A DNA stretch of 64,000 nucleotides, from positions 74,465,239 to 74,529,238 of the forward strand of contig CM040430.1 in the NCBI GenBank assembly GCA_022702705.1, written 5' to 3'. This DNA comes from Papilionanthe hookeriana x Papilionanthe teres (taxonomy: Eukaryota > Streptophyta > Magnoliopsida > Asparagales > Orchidaceae). The translations under genes were made by a program, and so were the position numbers. Positions 42,144 through 54,870 of this stretch are shown piece by piece. Under the pieces are notes generated by a model. It ran no database searches. It was not told the DNA's origin and was given only the letters and a program-made list of their open reading frames with translations. Position 1 is the stretch's first letter. Each line of letters starts with the position of its first letter.

Positions 42144-43017
42144 ATATCGCAACCACTTGTGAAGCTAAAATAGAAAAGGCTTCATTATCTTGAATACTGA
42201 CCATTCTTTTAGGAATAACCCTTTCAGAAGGTCATTGAAAATTGTTTTTAGCCATTTCTTCAATTAAGGTATAGGCTTCTTCAAATGTTTTAGCCATTAA
42301 AGACCCACCAGCAGCAACATCAATAATAGATCTAAGTGATCCAGTAAGTCTGTTATAAAATGTTTGAATAATTAACCAATCTGGTAAAGCATGATGAGGA
42401 CATTTTCTTAATAGTTCTTTAAATCTTTCCCAAGCTTCATAAATTGTTTCTACATCAAATTGCATAAATGAAGTAATGTCATTTCTCAATTTAGCAGTTT
42501 TAGAAGGAGGAAAATACTTAGCAAGGAATTTTTGTGCCATATCTGCCCATGTTTTAATAGAACAAGTTGCTAATGAATTAAGACACATCTTTGCTTTATC
42601 TTTTAAGGAAAAAGGAAGGAGTTTAAGCCTAATAGCATCATCAGTAACATTATTATATTTAAAGGTAGCACAAAGTTCTAAAAAACTAGCAAGATGTAAA
42701 TTTGGATCCTCATTAGGTGTTCCTTCAGATTGATTATTTTGAACCATTTGAATAATAGAAGGTTTAAGCTCAAAAGAATTAGCATCTACAGCTGGTATTT
42801 GAATACTAACATGAAGTTCATCAGCTGTAGGATTTGCATCTTCCCTTAATGGTTTATAAATATTTTGTTCATTAATTTTGAATGGCTTTAGATTATTGTT
42901 ATGTAAGTTAGCCATTTCTTGATGTTTTGAAATTTGTTTTCCTTTTTTAATTCTTTTAATTGTTCTTTCTAATTCAGAATCAAAAGGTAGTAATCTTTCA
43001 GATCCAAATGTACGCAT
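42144..43017 (-). pseudogene. gag: Gag of Athila-1
   Basis: Capsid protein of an Athila element. From the ATG at 43017 the frame carries the lineage's hallmark blocks: FELKPSIIQMVQNNQSEGTP, NEDPNLHLASFLELCATFK, IRLKLLPFSLKDKAKMCLNS, WADMAQKFLAKYFPPSKTAK, LRNDITSFMQF and HHALPDWLIIQTFYNRLTGS. One stop (TGA at about 42230, where relatives have a tryptophan codon) interrupts it after EEMAKNNFQ. The sequence then continues as PSERVIPKRMVSIQDNEAFS to the Tat-2 border. The reading frame is otherwise unbroken, so this Athila was probably not very old when Tat-2 inserted. Confidence 0.92.
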
Positions 43018-43102
43018 AAAATTTAAAATATTTTTATTTTGTTTTTATATTTTTTTATATTTTTTTATCTTTCTTTTTACTTTTTATTATATTATATCAT
43101 AT

Positions 43103-43122
43103 CCCCGGCAATGACGCCAAAA
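43103..43122 (-). other. Primer binding site of Athila-1
   Basis: The sense strand reads TTTTTGGCGTCATTGCCGGG, one or two changes from the TTTTTGGCGCCGTTGCCGGG typical of Athila elements. It directly follows the LTR end. Confidence 0.8.
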
Positions 43123-43125
43123 ACT

Positions 43126-44245
43126 TGATGCGATGCGATTTTATATATGCTTTAAAGTACAAGAATTTGATACCACTTTTTAGAATATTTAATTCCTGAC
43201 AAATGGCTTCAAAAACTTGATGTGCAAGGTTTACTTTTATTAATTTTTATTTAGACTTTTTTAATAATTATTGTAAAAGTCACAATTTTAAACGCAAGTA
43301 TACGTATCATTCAAGTAATACAGGGCTCTAGTGGAGTCCTAGTTATCGATCCCGCAGGGATAGTGAATTTATAAAAAGTAAGAAATATAAGTAATATTTT
43401 GAAATTTTCAAATTAAATGCAATTTATATATACTTTTTTTAACACAACAAAACATATTTATAAAACTTTGAACCAAACTACAAATACTTATATGAAGTGT
43501 TCCTTCAAGTGATCCGCTGACTTCTACTGACTCCAAAGCAATGATGAAAGACTCCAAAAATAACAACACACAATAACACTCAAGATAAACTCACTAGATA
43601 CAAAATAAAGTGTTACCCTAAGTATGGAAGAGACTAATAAAAACTAAAGAAAAGAGAGAAGATGCTAAAATGGGTATGTGTGCTAAGAGGGGGGGTTTGG
43701 TGCAATGTTTTTCTGTAGAATGGGCTCCTATTTATAGAGCTCTGAATTTGACCAGGGGTTACTTAAGGCACCTCTTCAAAATTCATCCAAATTCAATCTA
43801 TCTTCTAGAAGGTAACTGTCACGCCTAGGTAACTGTCACTCCGTGACCAGGTCTTTCGCACCTCTTCACTTTGGGTCGCACCTCTTCGTGATCCAGACCA
43901 TTTCCTTATGTCCAAATACATTGTATCACATGTCCTATATATTAGGAGTAACTTTCAGTCTTCTAGAAGCTCCAATAACCTCTTAACACTGTCAAAATAA
44001 CTGCCCAAAGTCATCAAAAAATCTTGACAGCGTCTGTATTGAGCTGGTGCTTAGGCGCCAGTCCAATAATTCCAAAATTTTGCTCCATAAGCTCCATTTT
44101 TGCTCCCTTTTCCTTCTTTTTCTTTCTTGGACTCTTTTTAATCATCTACATCCAAAAACATGAAAATACCTTTCATTAAAGCAAAATATCCTTAAAAATT
44201 GAATCATAAATAAGGCATAAAAATGGGTATTTTTTAGGTAGATCA
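43126..44245 (-). repeat. 5' LTR of Athila-1 (1120 bp)
   Basis: It starts TGATGCGATGCG and ends TAGATCA on the plus strand. It contains a TATA box CTATTTATAG (43728-43737) and the block GCAAGTATACGTATCATTC with GATCCCGCAGGGA, typical of Athila LTR 3' regions. It is homologous to 33339-35228 and, in reverse orientation, to 47741-49259. Confidence 0.88.
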
Positions 44246-44990
44246 ATGACGCAAAAATATGTTAGTGGAAAGTGAGAAAATCTTCAGCATCCTTTTTTCT
44301 AATCCAATTGTTGTTCTGATACATCCTTACTTACGCCTCCTGGAAACATGACATATGATCAAATTGAAGCTTCATCTGCCAGTCTAGATGGTTGAATTGA
44401 TCAAATATGTTGCGTAACTTGGTATGTATATTCATTATTTCCTCTTCAATCTTTTTAATCTTTTACGTAATACCTTTGAGGCTAAGGGCAAGAAATCCAA
44501 TGAAGTTTGTTTGGGCATCTTTGTTGATGGATTTATTTTTATTAAAGACTTCATTGCTCTTGTTATTCATAGTCGCAAGGAATGGTGGAACTTGCACTCA
44601 CTTAGTACTCTCAAATGCTCTCAAATACCTAGATAGTGAAGCCTTATGAGCATTAGGCACATTATGAAAGTTTTAAAAGTAATAAGTGGGTTTACACTAC
44701 CAAGGGGCAGGTTATCCATAATTTCAAACTGTGGCACTTAGGTGCCTAATTTTGGAACTTAGACACTAAACTTTTAGTACACTGGATTTTTAGTGCCAGG
44801 TTTCAGAACATAGGCTCAGATTTCGGTGCTTAGGCACCAGGTTTCAGCGCCTGAGAGTTAGTGCCCAAATAAGCACTTCTTTGCCTAAGGTCCAAATATC
44901 ATGTCCCAACCTCAACTTGGTCACTAAACTAGTGTTCAGTGCCTCATTACATATTCTGGGTATAATTACTACATCATTCAGTCAACATAA
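44246..44990 (-). other. Decayed 3' region of the older Athila-2
   Basis: No gene is visible. The segment lies downstream of the Athila-2 integrase. At 44690-44890 it holds repeated TTAGGTGCC / GTGCCAGGTTTCAG / AGCGCCTGAG words like those in the Athila-type LTRs of this window, so it may be an LTR remnant. Confidence 0.4.
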
Positions 44991-46323
44991 CTATGACATG
45001 GGTTGCCTTCCATGAAGTGCTTTGTTTAATGTCTTCAGTCCGACGTATCCAATGATTTTCTCAAGTTGACGCAAGATTAATACTTCATCATAAATAGGCC
45101 TATTTCCACTTATATAAGGTTTCAATCTGTGTCCGTTTACATTATAAATTGTTTTGATTTTTGTATCTTTAATATCCACAAAACAATACGGATAAACTTT
45201 TACTACAATAAATGGCTCCGACCACCTAGATTTAAGTTTTCCTGGAAATAATTTTTATGTTGTATTATACAATAATAATTCATGTCCATGCTTAAAATCT
45301 TTTTCAAAATCTTTCAATCATGCCAAATTTTCATCTTTTCCTTGTAATTTTTTGTATTCTTAGAAGATTCATTTCTAATTTCCTTGAGCTCATTTAATTA
45401 CAATAATCATTTCTCGCCAAGGTCCTTCAGATAATAATTAAGTCCTTAACAACCTAATAACTTTTATGCTCCAGTTCAACTGGTAAGTGACAAGCCTTTC
45501 CAAATATGAGCCTTAATGGTGACTTTCCCATAAGAACTATTTAAACAGTCATATAGGACCAATAATGCATAATCAAATCTAGCAGACCAATCTTTTCTAT
45601 TAGAATTTACAGTCTTTTCTAATATTCTTTTAATTTCATGGCAAGACACTTCAACTAGACCTCTGATATGAGGATGATATTCTATGAAAATTTGACGTTT
45701 AATTCCATATTTCTTAATTAACGTATCAATTAATTTAATCTTAAAATGACTTCCCTCATCTGTAAGGATCACTCTCGGCATTCCAAATCTGGTAAAAATA
45801 CTTTTTTTTATAAATTTTGCAACACTCTGAGCATTACCACAAGGTAAAACAATTGCCTCAATCCATTTAGAAACATAATTCACAACTATTAAAATTAAAG
45901 ATTTCTGAAGGATGGTATAATTGGTCTCATAAATCCAAACCCCATACATCAATTTAGGAGCATTTCATTTCTTTTAGAAATATTGCCTACTCTTTGACAT
46001 CAATCACTCGTATTTACATAAATTTTAACATCTTAAATAAAGAAGGAAAAAAAAATCATGATTGTAAAATTTTAAATATTGTTTTTTCCATCCATAATGT
46101 CATCCAAAATCAGATTCATTACATTTAAAAAAAATGGTTGGGTTTCTTCAAATGGCACACATCTTCGGATAACATGATCTTTACATTTTTTATAAGGGTC
46201 ATCCCAAAAGTAAAATTTTACATCGTAAATGAACTTATTCTTTTGGTGGCATGTTAATCCATAGAGTAAAATATTACTAACAATATAGTTAAATATATCA
46301 TCATACCACAAAACATGCCACAC
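44991..46323 (-). pseudogene. pol: Integrase remnant of Athila-2
   Basis: Three broken frames keep Athila integrase order. The N-terminal domain (46323-46072) has LTCHQKNKFIYDVKFYFWDD and VIRRCVPFEETQPF. The core (45952-45476) has NYVSKWIEAIVLPCGNAQSV, KKSIFTRFGMPRVILTDEGS with the second catalytic aspartate, and RGLVEVSCHEIKRILEKTVN with the catalytic glutamate. The C-terminal domain (45179-44991) has IYNVNGHRLKPYISG. The first catalytic aspartate is not readable, and many stops lie between the frames. Confidence 0.85.
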
Positions 46324-46379
46324 AAAAATAACATATAATTTTTCAGTAAGAAAATTTTCATTTATTTAATCATCAAAAT

Positions 46380-47740
46380 TACCATAATATTCCTGTTCAA
46401 GCGTTGATAAATAGTCAGCAAATTATTTATCATATCCCTTCCTTTCCATTACTTCAAAGTCAAATTCCTGCATCAGAGGGATCCATTTAATTAATCTTGA
46501 TTTTGCATCCTTCTTAAGAATCTGATATCTTATAACATAGTGATCAGTATACATAATACATTTAGCTCCGATTAGATAAGATCTAAATTTATCAAATGCA
46601 TATACTATTTCTAATAACTTCTTCTTAGTAGAGTATAGTTAATTTGAGCTTCATTAAGGGTTTAATTGGAATATGATATAACATTAAAAATCTTATCGTA
46701 TTATTGCCCTAACACAGCCCCAATAGCGTAATCACTTTTATCACACATTAATTCAATTGGTTTTTTCCAATCCGGTGAAACAATAATAGGTGCAGTGATT
46801 TATTTTTTCTTTAATAAATTAAAGGCATTTAGGCATTCCTATTTAAAATCAAAGATTTAATCTTTTTCTAAAAGATGACATGGAGGCTCTAGCAATTTTT
46901 GAGAGGTCTTTAATAGAAATCTTATAAAATCCAACATGTCCTAGAATTTTTCTAACTCCTCTCACCGTGGTAGGAGGTGGTAGTTCAGTAATAACTTATA
47001 TTTTTGCTGGATCTACTTCCATGCCATTTTCAAGAATTTTATGCCCTAAAACAATTCCTCTTGGGATTAAAAATTGGCATTTTTCTATTGAAAACTAAAT
47101 TTGTTTCTTCACAACTATTTAGGACATCCGTTAAATGATCTAAGAATGAATCAAAGGAAGTTCCAAAAACTAAGAAGTCATCCATGAAAACTTCAATTCC
47201 TTTCTTAATTATATCGCAGAAAATGGGCATCATGAACCTTTGAAAAGTTGCAGGTGCATTGCATTATCTAAAAGACATTTTTCTATAAGCAAAATTCTCA
47301 TAAGTACTTGTGAATGTTGACTTTTCTTAATCCTCAAGAGCTTCAAGTATTTAGTGGTATCCTTAATATTTATCCAACAAGAAGAAACATTGATGTGCAG
47401 CCTATCCAACATTTGATTCAGAAATGGTAGAAGAAAGTAATCATTCCTTGTGACGAATTTCAATTTTCTAAAATCAATACACATTTGCTACCCAATAACT
47501 TCTCTTGTTGGAATTAACTCATTTTGTTCATTTACAACTATAATCACTCTGACTTTTTTAGGAATGCACTGAATTGGACTAACCTAAGCATTGCTAGAAA
47601 TATGTTAAATGATTTCAATATCCAACCATTTTAAAATTTCTTTCATTATAACTTATCTCATTATAGGATTCAATCTCCTTTGAGGATGTGCCCTAGGCTT
47701 ATGATTATCTTCCATTAAAATTTTATGCAAGAAGATTGAA
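46380..47740 (-). pseudogene. pol: Reverse transcriptase and RNase H remnant of Athila-2
   Basis: RT pieces are MCIDFRKLKFVTRNDYFLLP (47484), FMDDFLVFG with the catalytic FMDD box (47233-47039), and HKPRAHPQRRLNPIMR further upstream (about 47690). RNase H follows with MYTDHYVIRYQILKKDAKSR and WIPLMQEFDFEVMERKG (46440-46560). Frameshifts and stops are frequent. The RT is interrupted at about 47740 by a solo LTR in the opposite orientation. Confidence 0.85.
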
Positions 47741-49259
47741 TGATGACAAGTATAAAAAGATTCTAATTTTATATACTCAATTAATGCTTATTTTTAGTGA
47801 TTGTGCACTTTAATGGAAGGTATTTATATTTTTTTATTTCATGTACACTTAGTTTAGGGAATTGGAGCTAAAAGAAGCAAAAAGGAATGAATTTGGAGTA
47901 AAAAGTGGGCTTTTTACAAAAATTAACTTAGCGCTTAGGTGTTAGGAAGTGCCAGTTTACAGAAAGAGCAGGGCCTAGGCGCCACAGTTTGGCGCATAGG
48001 CGCCAGAAACTATTTCTTCAAAAATTCACTGAATTTGTATGAATTTTGAAAGGGTACCAAAGGCGACTCTTGAAAATTCAGCCCTATACTTTATAATAGT
48101 GATTTTACTATAAAAAGGAGAGAGAGGGGTGGGGGACAAAAAAGGGTAAGTGAAGATGAGGAGAAGAGAAGATAGTCTCTTAGAGTTGTAAAAGGAGAGA
48201 GGAAGTTAGAGGTTTCTTTTTCATTACATTTCTAAGAGAGGATTGAGTGATACTTTAAGGGGAGAAAGTGATTCAAAGGAACTGCAAAGGATTTTCTTAG
48301 GGAGGAGATTGAGATAAGTAAATCATACTCTTCTTGTTTTTATTGTGTAAACTTGTTTATATATATAAATCCATGTTTTGTTGTAACTTCCTCATGAGAT
48401 CTGAATAGTTTACTTTGTCCTTCTCCCTGCAATGAGAAATATTCTTGTGAAAAATTGAAATTGTTTAGAAGTACTTTAATATCATAATTGTGATGATTCA
48501 AACTTTGAACTTCATTTACTTAATTTATTTGGCTCATTGTTAAGTTGGACTTTGTTGTTAAACATAATCATTCGAAAGGGCTATGTTTTTCTCAACTAAT
48601 TAAGAATCACATTTTTTCTCATGGATGAGAATGTTGTTCATGTGGTTAGGTGAAAATATATAATAAAATAAGTTTTGGTAGGCGTAAATTAGTAATTCTA
48701 GAATGATAGACTAGAACTTCCAGTTTGATCCAGAAGTTGAGAACCTAAGGCTAGATGTTAATCTCCAAGTGGAGGAATAGTAGGAACTCTAGATTGAGAG
48801 CTAGTATCTTCCCACCCTAACCAAGGATTTAGAAACTTGACTCTGGATTAGCCAATATTCTTTATGAACTTTTAAGAGGGTAAATAAAAGGTATGCTCCT
48901 ATTTTTCACAATATAATTTATAACAATTTGATTTATCCACAAATTTTAGTCTCATTGTAAGGGGAAGGATGCTATCTAAAATTTGAACTCTTCTTCATAA
49001 CTAGCTTAGTGATATTTGAATTTACATTTGAGTTTAGAGATAAGTGTAGTAAATATAATTTACTTAGTTTAGAACACAAAATTTTGAACTGCCTACAGTT
49101 TAGATATAGTTTAATTAACTAAATATTATAAGAACTCCAAACTTCTCTGTGGGATTGATACTTAGGACTCCATTAGAGACTTATATTACTTGTGCAATGC
49201 GTGTACTTGTGTTAGCATCCTAGTGATTATTTGAAATAAATATATAATACCTTAAATCA
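47741..49259 (+). mobile_element. Athila-type solo LTR, plus orientation, inside Athila-2 pol
   Basis: This is the reverse-orientation relative of the Athila-1 LTR. It starts TGATGACAAG; near 47810 TTTAATGGAAGGTATTTA matches the sense start region of Athila-1. Near 48109-48118 CTATAAAAAG is the TATA box. Near 49150 GGGATTGATACTTAGGACTC followed by TATATTACTTG and GTGTACTTGTG matches the LTR 3' region. I find no matching target duplication, so the borders are approximate. Confidence 0.75.
48109..48118 (+). promoter_or_regulatory. Putative TATA box of the plus-strand solo LTR
   Basis: CTATAAAAAG in the U3/R position expected from the homologous Athila LTRs. Confidence 0.45.
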
Positions 49260-50960
49260 CTAGGAGTGGCAGCTATAAAGATTTAAATAAACATTAATTA
49301 TCCTGAAGTATATTATTATCTTGGCTACCACCCGCAACCCACCGCGCCTCAAAGGACAGTTTCCTTTAATATCCACTAACGTCCATCCAAAGGCTTTCTT
49401 GTAATTTCTCAAAGTTTCAATTAATTTTTCTTTTTTATCTTCAATCAAGTCTGAGGATATTATAACGGGTAATGTTGATGAGTTCCCTAGAAAAACATAC
49501 TTTAATTGCGTAGGAACACCTTCATCTCAAGTTCAGGAGGTTCTTAGTTGAAGGAATAAGAGGTTTACTATTTTCAGTAGTGTCTAAAGTCTCAAGACTT
49601 TCTTTAATATAATTTGAATGAGCATTTGTTATCTCAGTAGATTTATCTTGAAATCAACTTCATTTTCGTTCTCCAGTTCTTGTTTTTTTGTATTAGCTTC
49701 AAAACTTTCTCGAAAATGGTTATCACTTAAATCATCAATAGTCTTCATTCCGTAACATTCATCATCTTCTCTTTTTGTTGGATACTTCATTTATTTTAGC
49801 ATATTAAAAGTAACTTCCTAATCATTAACTCTCATGGTTAGCTCTCATTTTGTACATTTATCATGGCTTGTCCAATGATAAGGAAAGGTCTCTCTAAAAT
49901 GATTGGTATTTATTTATCTTCCTCGATATCTAAAACAATGAAATCCACAAGGAAGATAAATTTGTCTACCTTCACTAGTACATATTCTATAACATCTTTA
50001 GGATAAGTAATCAATCGGTCAGCCAACTGTTGGGTTATAATAGTGGGAGACATCTCCCTTAAGCCTAACCTTCAGAATATTGATGATGACATGAGGTTAA
50101 TGCTAGCTCCTAAATCTCATAAAGCTTTTACACATAATCATTCTCCTATCGTACATGGAATAGTAAAGCTACAAGGATCATCAAGTTTCTGATGAAGTTT
50201 TTCCTGAATTATTGCACTGCATTCTTTACTAAGTGTAACAATCTCGTAATCCCCAAACTTCCTATTCTTGTTTAAGATTTATTTCATAAACTTAACATAA
50301 CTAGGCATTTGTTCGAGTGCTTCAATAAATGGAATATTGATTGTTAGCTTCTTAAATATCTCAAGATACTTAGAAATTATTGATCAAGCTTCATTTGTTT
50401 AAGTCTCTGAGGAAATGTCGGTGGTGGTCTTTCTAAATTGATCTTTGTTAGAGGGATAGATTTTCCATACTTTTAGGAACACATTCTTCATGTTTTTCAA
50501 TTTTCTCAGGTTCCCTCTCAATGCGAATATTACTTTAGTATCCAATTCTCAACAACTTCTCAACATGATTGCTTTAACTTCTTCTTTGTTTTTATTTTTA
50601 GGATGAACTTCATTGTTACTAGAAAGTGCTCCCGAATGCGTATTGCTAAGTGATTTAGCACTTTGTCTTAGTTGATTCTCAATATTTCTTATTGCGGTAC
50701 TCTGACTTTGTAAATGATTCCTCATTTGTAACACCACTTCTTATATAAACAACTACTTTTCCTTTATTTGTTCGTTATTAGTAAATCCATGATCATAAGA
50801 AGGTCTATACTCAGTACTATCCTGGTTGTTCCAATTTCCTAATGGGTTCACTTGATTGTTCTCCCATTGCTGATTCCACCATTAGAATTATTACTCTAGT
50901 TAAAATTAGGGTGGTTTTTCCAACCTAGGCTGTAGTAGTAAGAATACGGTTATTGGTTCT
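49260..50960 (-). pseudogene. pol: Gag C-terminus, protease and RT N-terminus of Athila-2
   Basis: The upstream half of the old Athila. Gag C-terminus: LQSQSTAIRNIENQLRQSAK and KEEVKAIMLRS (50737-50549), preceded by a W/N/Q-rich stretch near 50870. Protease: KALCDLGASINLM-type active site (near 50110) and IIGQAMI (near 49870), with stops between. RT lead-in: KEKLIETLRNYKKAFGWTLV (49448-49330). The capsid part of gag and the 5' LTR that should lie beyond 50960 are missing. Confidence 0.8.
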
Positions 50961-53250
50961 ATTATTAATTACATGTAAAGTCTCATATCTTAAACGATTC
51001 TATTAGATTGCCTAGGACCCTTTACAATTTTAAATAAAATAATTGATTAAATTAAATGAATTTTAAAATATATAAGTATCCCTTAATGATTCACCTTAGC
51101 TACACAAAGCAAAAAAAAAAAGAAAAAAAAAAAAATTGGCATAGTTATTTATCGTAGTTAACCTAACAATGACTCATTGAAGAGTTGGTGGATCAAACTC
51201 ACCTATAGCTACCTAAATTTAATTCAAATCAACCCAATTGAAACCTAAGCCCTATACAATTTCAATCAAATCAATTTAAGCTTGAATTAATATCCTTAAA
51301 CCTCAATTTTTCTAATGAGCTCTTGTGACCTATTGTCCACCAACTAGGGATCTTTTGAATCAAATAGAATTGAATCAGAACCAAATTGAACCATGACTGA
51401 GTCACATCATTGCCTAAGCACTAGATGTCCTACTAAAGTGTCCTACTGCACTTTCCCAAGTTGTTCACTTGACATAGAGTGACGCAAATGAGTCACACTG
51501 GGCCAATTCATACAAAACTTAACCCAACCGCCAACCTAGCATACTAGACCAAAACTCTCTCGCATGTAAAACTAATCTCACTTGGATCCAAATTAAGCCC
51601 AAACAAGCTATACTAACACATCCATTAAAACTAAATGCCCTAATCAATCAATCCATACACTCAACTTAAGCCAAATCAAATTCTGCCTTTGAACCTCACA
51701 TAAAAACCTTCCAAAGCTAACTTAAATCCTGCCAAGGCCTGCAGAACATCAACCTGAAGTTGAGTAAAAATTAAGAAATGTAAAGCATGCTAATTAAATA
51801 ACATTAATTGAATATATCACTCAAAATAAAATAAATAAGTTAAATTAAATATCCAATCCCTACTCCTACAGCCAACAATATAGCGCCTCTCACCCTTGCA
51901 ACTTTAACGCTCAAGCCGCCTAATATTTTCTAGATTGTTCTGCTCATTACGTCACAACACTAATCATCGACCTTCACAGCGCATTCTATTGACACATATT
52001 TTGCCTTACATATTAAACCACCATGACACTATCCACTTATTTTAATTTGAAAGCCATCTATTCCTCACAGTATAAAATGAATTCTTCAATAAATGAAAAA
52101 TCGGAAAAATTACAATGGCAAAGAGGCAGCCAAACCATGACGGCGTTCGTCAGAGAAATCATCAACACTCATAACACTAGCAACTTTTAAAGATAAAATA
52201 AAATCATATCAAAAATAGGATTTATAACTATTTATTTTCAGATTAGGAAGAATTTCTTTTGCTCAAGACTTTTATAAAAATTTTCAAATTTCGGTTGAAC
52301 TATAATTAACTTATCAAGTTAAAATTTTGCTAAATTTTAAGTTCTAGTGTGCAGTTGTTTAGGCATTAATTTGGATGCACATATGCGCACACAACTCTAT
52401 TATTTTTACCCTTGCATAGGTCTTCTAATATTTTGCTGCATTATGGTGCTTAATTTTGTGAGGATGAACATTGATGCGTAGGATCGTTTTAATCTCAGAT
52501 TGATAATTTCTATCTTTGCACATGAAACTATGCTCATTCAATCATTAATTATGCTGTACAAATTAATTTTTTATGTATGGCCACAGGGCCATATTAATCC
52601 TACTATTATCATTATTGAGCTATCTTAATTTGTTTATATTATGTTGACCCACCCAAATATTTGATAGGCAGATGGTAGAACATTAATGAGCTAGCTTGAC
52701 TTGAATCAGTTCAAATATACATCACAAACATTGGCTATAGTACCTAGTTCAACTTAAGGTTTGACATGACAGGCTGATAGGGGGGAGATCTGAGTACAAA
52801 ATAATTGGAGTAGTTAAGTTAAAAATTTTTCTCACACTAATAATATGGATGGAAATGAAAGTAAGTAAACCAATCACAACAACAAGTGCATCAAAACAAA
52901 TCATAAAAAGATAGGTGCAACTAAATGTTACATGGTTCGGTTAAAACACCAACTCTCATGCTCATATTTTGCCAAACACTGAACTAAAAAACTACTATAT
53001 GAAAAAGGTAGTACAACTTTCCTACTCTTTTAATTAAGTACCAACTCAAACTAACATATAAGATTAAAAAATTATGATAACATGTAATTCTCATACCACA
53101 ATAACCAATTTAAAATTACAATGGCGTGTAAATTTGAATATAAACAGGATACACGTCTAGATAAAAATAAGGAAAATGTTTAAATTTCAACAAAATGAAT
53201 TAAATTAAAACATGATATAAATTTAAATGTAGATAATTAGGATATTCAAT
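50961..53250. other. AT-rich intergenic DNA, no gene seen
   Basis: Contains an A-rich tract at 51108-51136. At 51140-51760 the plus strand is A+C-rich and poor in G, reminiscent of LTR sequence, but nothing aligns clearly. No open frame with domain similarity was found. Confidence 0.6.
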
Positions 53251-53253
53251 TAA

Positions 53254-53435
53254 GGGCCTATTTGGTTTGAAGTAAAATAACTGTAAAGTAAAATAAATAC
53301 GAGATTGAAATTAGTTTCCCTATATTTACTTTGCACACTGCCGAACAACCGACTAGAGGCCTATTATACTATAATTTTAATACAATGTATTTTATTTTAC
53401 TCTAAATTATTTTTTAAAGATAACAAAAAAGCCAC
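53254..53435. mobile_element. Tourist-like (PIF/Harbinger) MITE, 182 bp
   Basis: The ends are imperfect terminal inverted repeats: GGGCCTATTTGGTTTG on the left, and GTGGCTTTTTTGTTAT on the right read inward. Similarity extends inward (AGTAAAATAAATAC against AGTAAAATAAAATAC). TAA flanks both sides (53251-53253 and 53436-53438), the target duplication of PIF/Harbinger elements. It has no coding capacity. Confidence 0.65.
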
Positions 53436-53438
53436 TAA

Positions 53439-54079
53439 GTTAAAAGCAAAGATAAAATATAGACCAAGCTGATTGTATAGACTTGCTTTTCTGTATGGTT
53501 CCTTAAAATTTTGGTGGAAGAACTCTTAACTAATGGATGAAAAAAATATTTAAACTTCTTTAAAAGAACAAAAAGATCTTTGTAGTTTCTTGGCCTGGGA
53601 AAATAATGGAGAATGAGAATTTTTTATTATTTAAAGTATTTACAACATAATGGACGTGCAAAAGAGATTGACTGCTGGGAAAAACTATAAATAATAGATA
53701 TAAAAATTTTTGCAATAAAATGAAATTGGGCCAATTTTTTTTATTTGTAAATGTCTTTGTTATCTAGTAAAGAAGAAAAAATAATATGGGATTATTTAAA
53801 TTCAAAATAATTTAAATTAAGACATAGTATAAGAATGACTTCAACATGATATATAACACATATGAGTATAATTAATATCAAAATATAACCACTATTAAAT
53901 AAAACAATGGAAATTAATCATTAATCCAAAAATGGTAATTAAGAAATTTTTTTTACCATATTTGATTTATACTATCAACTTAAAGAGAGTAATTATATTT
54001 TTAAAATATAAACCTTCTATTGAATTATTAACTATTATGCAAAATATTTAACATGAAATATTTATGACATCATAATAAA
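53439..54079. other. AT-rich intergenic DNA, no gene seen
   Basis: Low-complexity AT-rich sequence. I see no repeat structure or coding similarity. Confidence 0.6.
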
Positions 54080-54870
54080 GCAGCAGCAGCAACAACAAGA
54101 ACAAGAACAACAACAACAACAAAGACAAGCTTTCATCCCACAAAGTGGGGTTGTCTTTGAATTTTTTTTCTCCATAGTGTCCTTTTTAGTGTCACATTTT
54201 CATTTAATTCTTACTATTTAAGATCATTTTTTATACAATATGCCAGAGTCCTTTTAGGTCTACACCTGTCTTTCTTAATATAAGTGAAAACTAAAATATC
54301 TATTCTCTTTACAAGTTCAACGGGTGGCCAATGTTTATGGTGAACCAACCATCTAAGACAACTCTCTCTAATCATGTCTGCCACTAGAGCTATACCAACC
54401 ATATCACGAATATATTCATTTTGCATTTTGTCTCTAAGTGTCAAGCCACTCATCTACCTATGCATTCCTATCTCAGCAACGTTTAACTTTGTTTTATGCA
54501 TGTCTTTTAAACATAAACTTTCTATGCCATAAAGCATTGTAGGTCTCACCTCCATCAAACAATTATCTTTTTCAACCTAAGTGGCACTTTTCTATCACAC
54601 AATAGACCCAATGCATTCCTCCACTTCAACCAACCAACATGAATTTTATTTTTATCATCCCCATCTACATCACTATCACTTTGACCAATAGACCCTATAT
54701 ATTTATAAAGAACATGTCTTTTGATGATTTGAATAGCCTTAGTTACAACTCTACCAATATTTCTACTATTACTAAAATTAAATTCCATGAACTCAGTTTT
54801 TGATTTACTCACATGAGGGCATTTAGACTCCAATGTATATCTCCATAATTCAAATTTAGACATCATAATC
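54080..54870 (-). mobile_element. RTE-type LINE 3' remnant
   Basis: Two minus-strand frames match the C-terminal part of plant RTE ORF2. 54866-54555 has KFELWRYTLESKCPHVSKSK, TEFMEFNFSNSR and VGWLKWRNALGLLCDRKVPL. 54453-54214 has LTLRDKMQNEYIRDMVGIAL, VADMIRESCLRWLVHHKHWP and RRPKRTLAY-like sequence. The 3' end is a (TTG)n/(CTG)n tail (sense of 54080-54121) right after CCCCACTTTGTGGGATGAAA, a known end for plant RTE LINEs. It is 5'-truncated and frameshifted. Confidence 0.85.

Larger units (their letters stand above)
42144..44245 (-). mobile_element. Athila-1: 5' end of an Athila-type element (LTR, PBS, gag)
   Basis: Minus-strand Ty3/gypsy element of the Athila lineage. The LTR, PBS and N-terminal gag are present. 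The rest was displaced to the left by the Tat-2 insertion and is outside the window. The LTR right end (GATCA at 44245) is followed by ATGAC, the expected TSD. Confidence 0.85.

Noticed and set aside
44407..44649. Plus-strand hydrophobic frames of 70-80 codons
   Set aside because: No domain similarity and no promoter or neighbouring gene. They lie in the decayed region between two Athila elements.
51140..51760. A+C-rich stretch possibly derived from a Tat-like LTR U3 in plus orientation
   Set aside because: Only the composition is similar; I could not align any block longer than a few words with the Tat LTRs.
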